From: Cycas panzhihuaensis
Lineage: Eukaryota > Cycadophyta
Direction: 5' to 3'
Assembly: GCA_023213395.1 (NCBI GenBank)
Contig: CM041465.1
Location: forward strand, 220,045,741 to 220,109,740
DNA length: 64,000 bases
The translations under genes were made by a program, and so were the position numbers. Below the pieces are notes generated by a model. It saw nothing but the letters and a program-made list of their open reading frames with translations. It made no database searches and had not been told where the DNA came from. The stretch's first letter is position 1, and every line of letters starts with the position of its first letter. Shown piece after piece: positions 21,481 through 33,457 of the stretch.

Positions 21481-21779
21481 GAATTCCATCAAAAGAACTT
21501 TTATAAAGTATACCATCAAGCAAAAGATATTATCTAATAGTAACATAAATTCATCTTCTCTTCTTAGATGTAGAAGAAGAAGGGAAAGATTGGTCATAAA
21601 TGTATGATTTAATTTCTCCATACTAGGAATCTTTAGAAGGGACGACTTAGACATGGAGGATATGCTCATTTGGAAGAGTATTATCAACAAAATGACTAGT
21701 AGGTTTAGCAAGAGGAGTATCGTCCATAATTTTTGTAATGACCATGCCTTTCTTAAATTTTCTATTGATGATTTAAAAA

Positions 21780-22381
21780 TCAAATTCTTGTAGTAATAAG
21801 AACCATTTAGCTATCATCTAGTAAGATTGGTTTTGGTAAGTAAATATCTAATAGGATCATATTTTTAAATGACTAATTTAGGGTTATTAAACTACTATCT
21901 AGGAATATAAATAGGATAAGAAAAAGACTCCTTAGATAATAAGATGGACCTTATTCCCAAGAAGATAGAACCGTAACTAACAAAGATTAAAGCAAAACAT
22001 TCCTTTTTGGGAAGAGGGTAATGAAGTTTAGAAGCCACTAAATTCCTACTAATGAAATAAGTTACTCATTTTTTACTAAAATCATTCTCTTATACCAACA
22101 TACCTACTAATAATTATTTTGTAGAGAAATTATATAGGATAAAAGGTTTATCAAACCTTACTGGAGCAAGCATAGGTGTTGAAATTAATGCTTACTTTAA
22201 TTTATTAAAGGACTCTTGAACTTGAAGAGTCCATCATAATTCAACATCTTTCTTTAAGAGATTTTTGATAGGCTTAGTATCCAGAGCAAAATTAGTAATA
22301 AAATGTCTTAAAAAGCCAAGCCTAATAAAAATAGATTTAATCTATTTTTAATTTTTAGGAGGAGGCATATCAATAATTACC
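21780..22381 (-). pseudogene. G2 RT connection and RNase H
   Basis: The reading resumes directly at the LINE boundary with VIIDMPPPKN, then IRLGFLRHFI, PIKNLLKKDVEL, ALISTPMLAPVRFDKPFIL and YFISRNLVASKLHYPLP. This is the RT connection, first RNase H strand and substrate-binding part of gypsy pol. The downstream part is badly degraded. The frame joins that of the RT at 28545 once the LINE and one target-site copy are removed. Confidence 0.85.
22368..22381. repeat. LINE target site duplication, left copy
   Basis: TATCAATAATTACC, matching TATCAACAATTACC at 28545-28558 with one transition. Up to three further T bases could belong to it, but they merge with the poly(A) tail. Confidence 0.85.
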
Positions 22382-22391
22382 TTTTTTTTTA
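22382..22391 (-). other. LINE poly(A) tail
   Basis: Plus-strand run of Ts directly next to the target duplication, i.e. the 3' poly(A) used for target-primed reverse transcription. Confidence 0.8.
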
Positions 22392-22547
22392 TTAGGTAAA
22401 AAGATGAATTAAATGTGGGTTTGTAAAATAGGATCCCACAACCTAGTACATCAAAGGTCTAGCGACATCCAAATCATAATAACCATGACAACCCCATGGT
22501 CTAGGTAAAGAAATACAAAGCCAGGGCAAGCCCCATGGTTATCTATC

Positions 22548-22865
22548 TCAGATCCTATCCTTCTCAACCAGAATTATAAGTTCCTCAGGAAAGTTCTCCC
22601 TCCAGATAGTAAATGTTTTGTGCCTAAACCCCCAAGTAGCTAGAAAATCAATCACTTTATTTCCCTCCCTAAATGTGTGGTGAAACTGAACATCTTCTAT
22701 GTCCTTTAAAAATTCCTTAACATCTTTGATCATGGATTGATATCTCCAATCTGGAGAGGCCATGCCTAATAACGAGTTTATGACCATCATAGAGTCCCCT
22801 TCCAAAACCAATCTCTTAGGGCTCCCATCTAGGGTAAGATCGACAACCTTGAGTACTATAGACAT
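22548..22865 (-). pseudogene. LINE ORF2, C-terminal RNase H
   Basis: 105-codon stretch with KRLVLEGDSMMVINSL (catalytic D in a GDS motif) and HHTFREGNKVIDFLATWG (H-x-REGN-x-xD-LA), the hallmark end of plant LINE RNase H (RVT_3). The upstream strand with the first Asp (about 22990-22870) is degraded. It is followed by a stop and then the 3' UTR and poly(A). Confidence 0.9.
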
Positions 22866-24288
22866 TTCTATGAAATGGTTTGTCTAATGTTCATAGTAAT
22901 CAATAAAGGCCCATATAGGGTTCCCCTGAGCATCTTTGCAAATGCCTCTGACCTTAGCTTCCCCAGGGTTTCCTTTTGAAGTACCATCAATGTTGATTTT
23001 TAGCCAGAGCTCCTAAGGAGGAGTCCAAGAACTAAATCTCACCTTAGTGGCCTTAATAGCTGGCTTTAACCCCCAATTTTATAGAATCTTACCTTCCATC
23101 TGAATAATTTATTTGTCCTTATTATTGTTAATATTTTCCTTGATCTCTATATAGATTTTGTTGAAGATAGTATTTGGATCTATCTGTCTCTCTTGGAAGA
23201 TCCTTCTATTCCTTTCCTTCAAAATGTTCCATGCCAACACCAGGAAAGCATTTTTCCACAGACTGGTTAGAACTCTGCTCCTGAAGGGACTATTTCAATA
23301 AGACCATTAGTCCATAACACTCTTAGAGAAAGTCCAATTCGCCCCCAAGTTGCCTAGCAATAGCCCCCAAACCTCTCTTGAGTAAGGACACTAGAGAAAG
23401 ACATGATCTATGGATTCCTCTGCTCTATAACATAAGATACACCTATTAGTGATGTGAAAGCCTCTCTTCTTGAGATTGTCCATAGTTAGAATTTTCTTTC
23501 TGATGTAGACCCACCAAAAAACTACTATCTTAGGGATGAGATCTAGTTTCCACACCCCTTCTAGAATCTCATTCCTATGGTCACCCCTCTCGATGCAGAG
23601 AAAGAGATATCCCTGCTTTACAAAATACTCCCTAGACTGGTTTGAAGGCCATACTACAGTGCCCATTGTAGCTATCCTAGGAATATAGCATTTTCAAGAA
23701 TCCTTTTAAGTGTAGTAAGGCCATCCTGGAGTAAGGAGTCCCTCTGGAGTTCATCCAAGTTCCTCCAATTATTTGCTCTCCCTATCCTAGTCTAATAGTC
23801 CTTTATGTAGGGTCCAAATGTTCTTTCACATGGGGCCTAGAGGTGGGCTAAATCAAGACAGTGCTTTAGGCCATTGTCTCTACACCAAGCATCCTCCCAA
23901 AATCTTATAGTATTGATATTATCCAGTTTCCACTTCAATCTAGCTCTCACCATATTCCATGCTTTAAATATACTCCTCCAAATCGTTGAGCCAAAGGGGG
24001 TAACCAAGTTCTCCAAGAGTGAGCCACCTTGAAGATATTTCTAAATAAGAATCTTCTCCCATAGTCTCTCACCATCTTTAATTAAGTGCCACCCCATTTT
24101 GCCACCAGGGCATAATTGAAGGTTGATATTCTTCGTAAATTAAGGCCCCTGGCCCATTTTGGTGTGCATACTTTACTCCAACTCCCCAGGTAGATTTTAT
24201 CCTTCTCCTCAACCCCTAACCAGAGGAATCTCTTCTGGATGGACTCCAATATGTTCAAGATGCCCGCCGACATTCTAAAGATGGACAT
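22866..24288 (-). pseudogene. LINE ORF2, thumb and cysteine-rich region
   Basis: At 24288-24082 the frame reads ILNILESIQKRFLW and WSKVCTPKWARGLNLRRI, the conserved region after the RT palm. At 23666-23391 IPKIVVFWWVYIRKKILTMDNL and NRCILCYRAEESIDHVFL give the zf-RVT motif (C-x2-C...H). These join RT and RNase H in plant L1 ORF2. At least one frameshift lies between the two blocks. Confidence 0.87.
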
Positions 24289-25656
24289 CTAGAATACTGG
24301 AATGCTTTGAAGATAAGTAGTCATTAACTGAAGCTTCCCTGCTAGGCTAAGAAGAGCTCCTTTCCAACCAGCCAACTTCCTTTGTATTCTATCTATAAGA
24401 GGGTTCCACATATCCTTCATCATCTTACTAACAAATAGAGGCATACCAAGGAAAGTTATAGGAAGCTTCTTGATTCCCATCCTGAGGATACCACTGATCC
24501 TACTTTGGGTAGTCCCTGGGGTGTTTATGAAATAAACACTACTTTTGTTCAAATTAACCTTCTGGTTCATGGCTAATTCGAAGTTCCTTAATCCTTCTTT
24601 AATCTTAGAGGCCTCTTTAATAACAACCTGCCTCAAGAATATGTTATCATCTACAAATTGGTGGTGTACAACATTGTTTACCCCAAATGTTGGCCTTAAG
24701 CCTCTAATGAGCCCTTGTCTCTTAGCAACCTCCATAGCTCTGCCTAGCATTTCAGCCATGGATATATAAAGGAAGGGAGATAGGGGATCACCTTATCTCA
24801 ATCCTCCATGGGTCAATAAGAATCTGGATGATGTACTATTAATTATAACTAAGTATTGGGGGTTGGATATGCAAAGCTTAATCTAAGCCCTCTATTTCTC
24901 ACCAAATCCAACTACCTCTAAGCACTCTAAAAGGCAATCCCATGAGACTCTATTGAAAGCCTTTAAGAGATCTATCTTGATAATCATCGCAGGCTCCTTC
25001 CTCTCCTTAGCTGAGTGGATAGTTTCATGAACCATAATAATACCATCCGTAATTTGTCTGCCTTGAATAAAACTATCTTGATTCTAAGAAATTATGCTAG
25101 GCATGATATTTTTTAATCTGTTGACCAAAACCATAATTAAAATCTTATATTTAACATTACAAAGGCTGATAGGATGGAACTCCTCCATCCTATTTTCCCC
25201 CTCCTTCTTTGGTATAAGAACAAGAAATATGGCTTGCCATTCTTGAAGGATCATATGGTTTGAATGAAACTCATGTAGTGCCTCCATAAAATCATCCTTA
25301 ATTATATCCTAAAATTCATGGAAAAACCCTAGAGGAAAGCCATCCAGACCCAGAGCTTTATCCATCTTCATGCGAAGAATCACCAATTTGACCTCCTCTT
25401 GAGTGAATGGGGCTACCAGGTAGGAGTTTTGAGATTCATTAACCAAACTGGGGATATTCCTCAGTATATCTTTCCTAGCATCCATATTCCTTTTCTGTGG
25501 TTGAGCATATAGATCTTTGAAGTAATCACTGGCTAAGTCCTTCATCTCTTTTGTGGAATACATAGCCGATCCCTCTTCCTTTTGGAGACATGATATCCTA
25601 TTACTCACTCTATGCCTTACTGTAGTCATGTGGAAACATTTAGTGTTTCTATTCAC
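24289..25656 (-). pseudogene. LINE ORF2, reverse transcriptase
   Basis: Blocks in order on the minus strand: KCFHMTTVRHRVSNRI and the LGLDGFPLGFF region (25656-25309); WQAIFLVLIPKKEG and FHPISLCNVKYKIL (25287-25084); and after a gap the catalytic FVDD box, VHHQFVDDNIF near 24650, with the following LNLNKSS-type palm segment and ITFLGMPLFVSK. Stops near 25080 and 24790 separate three in-frame pieces. The RT would copy LINE RNA onto nicked target DNA. Confidence 0.92.
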
Positions 25657-26021
25657 TTCAGTGAGCCAAGTGGCCCTAGACTTCTGCCTCCAATGAATTT
25701 CTTCTTTAATGAGAATCTCCTCTAGGCGATTAACTAAATCTCTTTTAGTCTTATCGAGCTCTTGGGATCTACCCTCCTAATGTATTCTACATTCGATATC
25801 CTTCAATTCCATACTAATTTGATCTTTGAGCTCATGTATATTCTGGAAGACTTCCTTATTCTAAGTTTTCACCTATCTTTTTACCCAATCTAGCTTCTTT
25901 AAAAATCTAAACATGACATGACCTTGACTTTGGACATTCCACCATTCCTCCACTTTTTTCTAAAAGTCTAGGTGTCTGAACCACATCCATTCAAATATGA
26001 AGGGGGAACCCATATGCTTTT

Positions 26022-26731
26022 CTAAATCCAAAACTGAAGCTGAAGGGGAGAATGATCTGATCTTATTTTCAGAAGAGCCTCTAGGGTAAAGTCATTGAAA
26101 CATCTCACCCAATCATAGTTAACCAGTACCCTATCTAATTTAATCTGGATGAAATGCTTGCCCAGCCTTTTATTAGACCAAGTAAATGATACACCCCTTA
26201 ACTTCACATCCTTTAAACCCCCTTCTATAAGAAACTTCCAAACTCATGTATATTGTTTATCTAACCCTCTTGACCCCCTTTGTTATCTCCTAGGCACAAT
26301 GCCATGTTAAGGTCACCTACCAATAGCCAAGGAGAACTGTAATCTCTATGGGCTACTAACATTTTGTCCCATAACCTCTTTCTATCCTCTTGAAGGTTGG
26401 GAGCATACACATTTGTACCCAGCCATCTCGTGTTATCCCTTTTGTTGGTTAGCCACAGGGATATAAATGAGTCCTCCTCCTTAAAAGTTTCTCTAATCCA
26501 TTCGTCCAGGTTCAACAACACCATAAGACCACTAGTCCCTTGAGTGTTTCCAACTTCTATACATTTAACTTTCCTCCATATTTTATTTCTAGCTTTTAGA
26601 CTATTATCCATATTTAACTTTGTTTCTTGTAAAAACATAAGGTCTGGGTGCTCTCTTATTCTCATATCTCTTATAATCCTTTGTTTTGAGGGGGTATTCA
26701 GACCCTTAACATTCCATAAGATGATTTTCAT
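26022..26731 (-). pseudogene. LINE ORF2 start, apurinic-type endonuclease
   Basis: The ATG at 26731, 24 bases after the ORF1 stop, opens MKIILWNVKGLNTPSKQR (the Asn of the first EN motif), then LMFLQETKL (catalytic Glu), TNVYAPNL, LLVGDLNMAL (D and N) and, after a frame change near 26220, FTWSNK and RSDHSPL (the final S-D-H). All main EN motifs are recognisable. The enzyme nicks target DNA for insertion; the tight ORF1-ORF2 spacing is usual for plant L1. Confidence 0.93.
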
Positions 26732-26754
26732 CTCTCTCTTTTGCTTCCAAACCT

Positions 26755-28019
26755 CTAAGGCCTCCCCTTTGGAAGGGTCCCATCCTTTAGCACGGGCCCT
26801 TCAAGGAAGTCGTCATTAAGAGTTTTCTGGTTGCCTTGATCCAACTGAGTAGTCGTTTCCCTTTCTCTAACCAATTTCATAGGAGGCTTGCCCACTCGTT
26901 TTTTAGAACCAATGTCTAAAATCTTCTTTTGGACCTCTTTTGAGTGGGATAAAGGAGGGTGGCTCAATGCCCCAGGCTAACCGAGGTGATTCCTTCCCCT
27001 ACTAACTCCTGTGGACCTAGTACCTGAGCCTCTTACTCACCTGTTTCAGAAAGAGTGTCTTCCTCGTTAAGGTTAAACTTGAGCTCCATAACCCCTTGGT
27101 GAGAGGTCTCACCTTGTGACCCTAGAGGACATCCTTGCTCCTTAGGAGGATTGTTGACTTGGATCTCATAGGAGGGGATGACTTGTGCCTCTATAGTGCA
27201 TTCCCCTTGCACTAACTCATGCAGGTCTATCGCCTCCTACTGATTGTCTAAGTTTTCTTCCTGATTATCCCCCCCTATATTCTTTTCCCCTAGGCATTTC
27301 TGGGGAAGATGACCCAGTCTCCTATAGGCCGAGCATCTGAAGTTCTTCATTTCATAAATCAGGGGTTGGGCCCAGCTTTGATCCTCCATATTAATCCAAA
27401 GTTCTTCCAATAGGGGTTTGTCAATCCTTTCTAGAGCACAAAACTTGGTATTTATAAGTCCACTTCTATTCTTGGTTACAGAATTCATAGCTAATAGAGG
27501 TCCCACAACTTTCGTAATCCCTTTCAGTACCTCTAAGTTCTAGTATTGCAAAGGGAGACCCAAGAACTAGACCCAAATGGGTGCTTGCTTAACCCTAGGA
27601 ACTCAAGGATCAAAGTCCCTGTGCCATTTCTCAAGGATTAATGCTTTCCTCCCCAACATCTAGGGGGCCTTTAGAAGAATATTTGTCATGTCTTCATGGG
27701 AAATAAATTTAAATAAGATGCAACCCTTTGGCATAGCTATAACCTCCACGTTTTCCACCATCTTCCATTTGGTCTTAGTCTAGCTTCTAATAGTTTCTAG
27801 CCTGGGTCTAGGCTCAGAGAATCGACCTACAAGGCAATTCTCCTAGAATTTCTTTGTATTCTCCACTAGACCTTGAGGGATTTTTAGTTTGACTTTATGA
27901 TCTTGTAAAATAGGGTTTAAATCATAAGTCACTTCATTGCTAGATCTTAATACATCAGAGTAAGATTTCTCCTAAGAAGGATTATTATTCTGGTTTTGGG
28001 TGATTTGATCCTTATCCAT
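26755..28019 (-). pseudogene. LINE ORF1 (DUF4283-like and CCHC knuckle)
   Basis: The ATG at 28019 starts MDKDQITQNQNNN. It is followed by the DUF4283-like fold typical of plant L1 ORF1 (VGRFSEPRPRLETI, VIAMPKGCILFKF, the W-H-R-D-F-D motif, a WV-x-FLGLPLQY piece). A zinc knuckle follows, FRCSAYRRLGHLPQKCLG (first pair C-x2-Y instead of C-x2-C), at about 27340-27290, then a basic, polar tail (26967-26755) in another frame. Many stops at expected Gln or Trp codons. The product would coat LINE RNA. Confidence 0.85.
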
Positions 28020-28544
28020 GTTTCAAAAGTTTTGAAGCAAACCCCTTACTTGTAAAACCACAGAAAACATACCTTGGCCATTGACCAAATTCCTCCTCAA
28101 ACTCAGAGTCACTATCTCCCTTCGCATTATCGTTCTATCTCTTTATGAGGAGGCACTCCAGTGGGAAACACCCAAGCTCTACTTTGTAGATCTGGAACCA
28201 CCACCAACATAGTGATCTTGCTCCTGTCTAGCTCCGTTCTGTAGGTGAAAGGGAATACTTTAAGCCTTTGTCTCCTAGTTTTCTCCTGTTAGTCTTCTCA
28301 TGTCCTTTGCATCTACAATTTGTCCCTCTCGTCTCTAATTCGTATGGGCCATTTGCCTTCCAAGCAGCGTCAGTGTCTGATGAGGGGGGATGCCATGGCA
28401 TCCTCCAACCTGTGTGATGCACTGGGCCCATCACCGAGTCCCAGCCTTTTCATCGCCGTTGACAGTTCTTTGTTATGAACCCTAGCTCCAACGCAGGTCA
28501 TTTGAATCATCTCGCAGTCCCCAATAGTTCAACCCCATGATCGC
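28020..28544 (-). other. LINE 5' UTR with internal promoter region
   Basis: About 525 bases between the target duplication and the ORF1 start, noticeably more GC-rich than the rest of the element, as in plant L1 5' UTRs that carry the internal promoter. No specific motif can be assigned. Confidence 0.6.
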
Positions 28545-29500
28545 TATCAACAATTACCTTTATTTTGTTAGGATCTATTTTAATCCTAACATAGGAGGCA
28601 ATGTTACCCAACATTCTTCTTGATGTCATAACAAATATGTATTTAGATGGATTAAGACATAAATTATATTTTCTATATCTTTCAAAGATTATTCTTAAGT
28701 CATAAATATGATCATATCTTTTGCAAGAAGGAGTAAGCGTATCATCTAAATACACAATAATAATATTACTAATTAAATCATGGAAGATATGAACCATTAG
28801 TCTTTGATAAGTAGCACCAGTATTTTTTAATCCAAAATGCATAACCTTATAAACAAAAGTGCTCCAAGGAGTAGTAACTACAGTCTTATAATGATTTAGA
28901 GGTGAGATAAAGATTTGATTGTAACTAGAAAATCCATCCATAAGGGAAATCACCTTGAAATCAGCCATTTGATCCAAAATCTGATTAAGAAAAGGGAGAG
29001 AAAAATTATCCTTAGGACAAGCATCATTAATATCCCAAAAGTCGATGCAAATTTAGATTGAACCATTTTTCTTTATAACTAGAACTATATTAGAAACCTA
29101 TTGAGAGTAATCCATGCTCTTAATGAATCCAACTCTTAATAATTTCTCTACCTCTTGTTTGATAGTGACATAAAGACGTGGGTGAATGGGTCACTACCTT
29201 TGGTATTTAGGTTTAACATTAGAAGTGATAGTGATATTATGTTCAAAGACTTAAGGATCAAGACCATGTAAATCATTATAGTCCCAAGTAAAAATTGAAT
29301 AGAACTCGCAAAAGAGATCCTTAAATTGAGTGATCTCTTAAGAAGTATAACTAGCTCCTAATTTAATAATCTTAGGGGTATCACCCAATTCTAAATTAAC
29401 ATCTAGAGTTTGCTCCAAAAGCATAGCATTTCCCTCTTTAAAGTGAGGAGGAGAAGGTTTTATAAGAGAAACTATCTCTTAAGGTTGGGAATGATCAACT
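28545..29500 (-). pseudogene. G2 reverse transcriptase
   Basis: The minus frame has EVEKLLRVGFI, a degraded WVSP region, INDACPKDNFSLPF, then DFKVISLMDGFSSYNQI, FVYKVMHFGLKNTGATYQR and IIIVYLDDTL (catalytic box YLDD, about 28745), then LCLNPSKYIF. It ends at the LINE insertion after IDPNKIKVIVD. The YNQI and GATYQR wording is of the Tat/Athila side of Ty3/gypsy. The last 156 codons are open except at the LINE junction, where frame runs into LINE sequence. Confidence 0.93.
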
Positions 29501-30525
29501 AATGGTGAAATAGGTCATATTACTTTTGAAAAACCCAACCTATGATGACTTGGGGAAAGATTAGGGGATGATCCCATAAGATGTTCAAGAATTACCTTAT
29601 TATTTTAAAAGTAATCTAAGTAAAAAAAGATTGACGAGGAGTAAGTTCTTTGGTAAATTAATGGACAAAATAAAAGTCTTAAAATGTAAGAGAGAATCAA
29701 CCAAAGAGTTTGGATAGGCAGGAATAAATGCAATGATCAAAGAAACTTGAGAGAAAGGAATAGGTCTATCAATAAATTCCCAAGTTGATATAAAGGTTCA
29801 TTCAAATTCATGATGATAAGAATGGTAATTTTGATTAGACAAAGACATCAGGACAAGGGATGATGGAGAAGCATCCACAGAATGATAGGAAGAAAAAGAA
29901 ATAGTAGGAACTAAATTCACTTCCTATACTCAAGTATGGGTACTTTGATCCCTTTGAAGTGTATCAAGTGAATTAATATCCTTACCACTTGATTCTAAGT
30001 TTGGGTGCCTATGTAACAACATCTTCTTCTCATGTCTATTCAACCATGTAATTGAAAAAAAAAGATCGAGAGAAGAGAGGTGTAGTATTAACAGGCACAT
30101 CATGTGAAAGAGAAATTATATGGCGAATCGAAGAATCATTTATAGTCGAAGAAACTAAAGCATTTACCATCAAAGGCAAACACAAGACCTATGAGAAATA
30201 GGTTTGAGTATGAATGGAAACATTCGTATTAGTAGCTTGGCTCACATGTATTTCTTCACAGGATATAATAGAATATGAAGTCGCTTCCTCATTAAAAGAA
30301 GAAAAGGAAACCAAATATTGATAAGTCAGACCCAAAGAAGAACCTATTGAAATAGGAACAATCTCTACCAAATCAATGTCCTTTACTTCTCCTTGAGTAG
30401 AAAGAGTTTTGATGGAAAAGTATTGACCTAAACCTAATGATTAGAAGAAATGCTCAGAGGAGTTAGAAAAGGTCTCAATAAGTAGGACTGACTATTTAAT
30501 AGGTTTCAGTTTTCATCTTATAATT
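29501..30525 (-). pseudogene. G2 protease-RT linker
   Basis: About 1 kb between protease and RT with minus-strand fragments such as 30371-30189 but no domain I recognise. Tat-like elements often have a long low-similarity linker here. Interrupted by stops and A/T-rich patches. Confidence 0.45.
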
Positions 30526-30922
30526 TTAATTGTCTCTCATGGATAAACCTAAGTTCACAAAAAAAAAAGAACAAACTACAACCATTTGGGTAATCCATGG
30601 TCTACCCAAAAGGATGCTATACTCTAAATTAAGATCAATGATAGTCAATTTAGTAAGAGCTATCTTTTCTTCTAAAGTAAGATGCAAAGTGATTTGACGA
30701 GGGGGGTACTTTCTAATTTTTATTATATCCCTGACAAACCCAGTCATATGGATCAAAGGCTAAAATTTCAGTGTTCTCAACAAGATAAGGGGGGAGTATA
30801 TTAAAAGATGATCCCTCATCAATGATGACATGTTTGATGTTGATGCCATTATTTATTGTCTCAATATAAAATAGAGGTATGCCATTTACAACATGAGTGG
30901 TATGATTAGGCAAGGTGGCCAA
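30526..30922 (-). pseudogene. G2 aspartic protease
   Basis: Two overlapping frames. The first has VNGIPLFYIETINN and KHVIIDEGSSFNILPPYL (active-site Asp in IIDEGSS, in place of D-S/G-G). The second has ITLHLTLEEKIALTKLTIIDLNLEYSILLGRPWI, the protease C-terminal LLGRPW motif. The order and the GRPW end are diagnostic of gypsy protease. A one-base shift separates them. Confidence 0.88.
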
Positions 30923-31417
30923 ATCAAAAGAAAGTGTGGAAGTCGATGAAGAGACTATAACAATAACTCCTAATACATTAAATAAGAGTTAACATTATTC
31001 AAGGTAACATTTTAGCAATTCTATAATTGAAATACTAATAGAAATGGTCTTTAACTCATCAACCAAAGAGAATAAACTCTCTTTTATACTAGAAGGAATG
31101 GATCTAAACTTGATGGGACATGGGGGTATAAGAGGTAAAGAGTCAAGACTCTTTGCCATTGAATCATCAAACAATTTAGATGGACCTACACTCTTTATTG
31201 TCTCCACCATGTTAATTGTTCTCTTGGTCTCACCACCTTTAGGAGGTTGATGAGTTTAAGTATTAATTCATTTTGTCAATGGATCAGGTTGAGTAATAGT
31301 CTTCTTTAATGAATTAGAGCAAAAAAGGCTCATCTTCATCATCTTGAGCCTATTTTTCCATGACCCTGTTATCTTTGTTTCCTTTGTCCTTATGTTGAGG
31401 AAAGGGATCTTTATAAA

Positions 31418-33457
31418 TCAATTTATCTTGAGATGTTTTAGAAAAATAGTTTGATTAAACATTTGTATTTTGTGTAATAGCTTAAACCATATGACATTCA
31501 CTTCTATCATGAGCATTAGTCTAAGGGTAAGAATACCATTTATCTTCTTGAAAGAAGGGGGTGGTTGAGGAGAAGCTTGTTTCTTTCTTCCTTTAGTAAG
31601 ATGGATTACTTTCATCTCCTGAGAGGGTTGATTTTGAGATGGACCACAAACATGCAATTTGGTATTGATTGCATTTTCTAATGATCTAATGGAAGAAGTT
31701 AAGTGATCATAAGTTGGATCAGGATGGGAAGCCTTAGTTGTTTGAATAGTCTCTTTAGAGGGAATAGATTTCCTAACCTTCATGATACCTACCTAAATCT
31801 TAAATGTTTCCAAGGCTAAACAATGATCAATAGCTTCTTCATAGGTCTAAGGACCTAGCTTGAGTATTTCAAGATGTACGTGCGACCTCAAAGCATTAAT
31901 AAACCGATCAAACAGGAGACTAGGATCAAGATATGAATGGCAAGCATGTACTTGGTCTTGGAACCTTCTTATAAAATCCTTAGAAGTTTCATCATGGTTT
32001 TGCTTGATAGCCAAAAGGGATTTGATACCATATTAAAAAAGTCTTGCTATATCAAAATTGTTGATAAAGGAATCAACTAACTATTAAACTGAGAGAACAA
32101 AAGTAGATGGAAGTCAATATAATCATTTCAAGGTATCACCTTGAAGTGATTTAGGAAATAAACATATTATGACATAATCATATGGCATAAAATTTACATA
32201 AGTAAGTGCAAATGCTTGTATGTGAGAAGATGGGTCTTAGGAGGGGTCACCAAAAAATTTAGGTAACTTAGGAAGGAATGGAGGCATCAGGGATAAAAGG
32301 ACCTCACATGGAAAAGGAGACTTCATGTAGTCTAGAAAAGGTTTCCTTGGCTTCAACATAATGGTATATTGAGGCAAGGATGATGGATATAGAGTGGTAG
32401 AAGGGGTAGGTTGTTATTGTTGAGGAAAACAATGGGATGGAATAGTGGATGAAGGGTTGAACCAAGTTGCAAGATTAACCACAAAATTAGTTTGGGGTAT
32501 AGGGTATTAAGGAAGAATAGGATTAAATAAAGGGAACGAGATTAGTTGTGGAGTGGATCTAAGAATATATGATGAGGAAGTAGGGTGGGCAACCCCCAAA
32601 ACTTGAGATTGACTAATTGAAGTATAAGGATACATAGGATAGGTATGGGGGACATGTTGCGAAGAAGGGGCTATGTTAAGTGTTCTAGGAGAAGAAGTGT
32701 GAGGTCTAGTACCTTGTGGCACAACTCTATGAGATAAATAAACTAGCAGTTGAGTTGAAGACAAAACAAGATGAGAGGAGGTAATCCTAGTGGAATAGTA
32801 ACAAATAGGTTGTGATGTTGATGAAGGTAAGCCTATTTGGTGAAAGGTAGGAGCATGAGAAGGAATAAGATTATTTTGAATGGGAATAATAGAGGTACCT
32901 TTGTGTGTAGAAGGTACCACATAAGGAGAGTGGGTCTAAACTCATAATCTAAAAGGAGAGGGAAGAGGTTGAGAGTGAACTAACTTATGATATTCAGCCT
33001 CCTCTAAAGGAGGAGAATAAGGTCTTAGTAAAGGAGGATGGGAAGGTAGGGGGAATCAAACAACATCTAGAGCAACTAAAGGCTCAAATTGTATTGACTC
33101 ATGCTCCTTACACAATGGATCAAATTGATGATGTTATGGAGAGGATATCATAATATGAGTCTCTAGATAAAATGGATCTTAATATCTAGGCATATAAAAA
33201 GGAGTAGGGATTCTAGTAAGAACCAACTTATAATAAGATAGATATGCTTGAGTAAGAAGTGTTTCTTCTTATGAAAAAGAAGAATTTACAAAAAAAACAT
33301 TACCATAGAATTGGGAGAGTTTCAAATACCCTTGCTCCATAAATATTTCATATAATTGGGTTGAATCTTTGGAGGGATAGACATAAGTATCATGTACATG
33401 ATGTTCCTAAGAATCAATGTAGGAAGATGAAACTTCATGTGTGAAATGTGAGGGTTG
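31418..33457 (-). pseudogene. G2 gag
   Basis: The ATG at about 33457 (MQPSHFTHEVSSSYID) begins a long Pro/Ser/Tyr-rich N-terminal region (to about 32500; 32920-32507 is open). The capsid block follows at about 32160-31800: LFPKSLQGDTLK, LVDSFINNFDIA, LAIKQNHDETSKDFIRRFQDQV, the retrotransposon-gag core. Its C-terminal part (31783-31418) is polar and basic. No zinc knuckle is visible. Many TAA/TAG codons at Gln or Trp positions. Confidence 0.8.

Larger units (their letters stand above)
22385..28544 (-). mobile_element. L1-type LINE, apparently full length (6.2 kb)
   Basis: Inserted within the G2 pol frame, flanked by 14- to 17-bp target duplications and ending in poly(A) (poly(T) at 22382-22391 on the plus strand). 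Minus-strand order: 5' UTR (28544-28020), ORF1 with RNA-binding and CCHC domains, ORF2 with endonuclease, RT, a cysteine region and RNase H. This is the plant L1 layout. Several frameshifts and stops in both ORFs; inactive. Confidence 0.93.

Noticed and set aside
21475-21783. 102-codon leucine-rich minus ORF
   Set aside because: It is in a different frame from the RNase H-integrase reading of G2, which contains recognisable motifs over the same bases.
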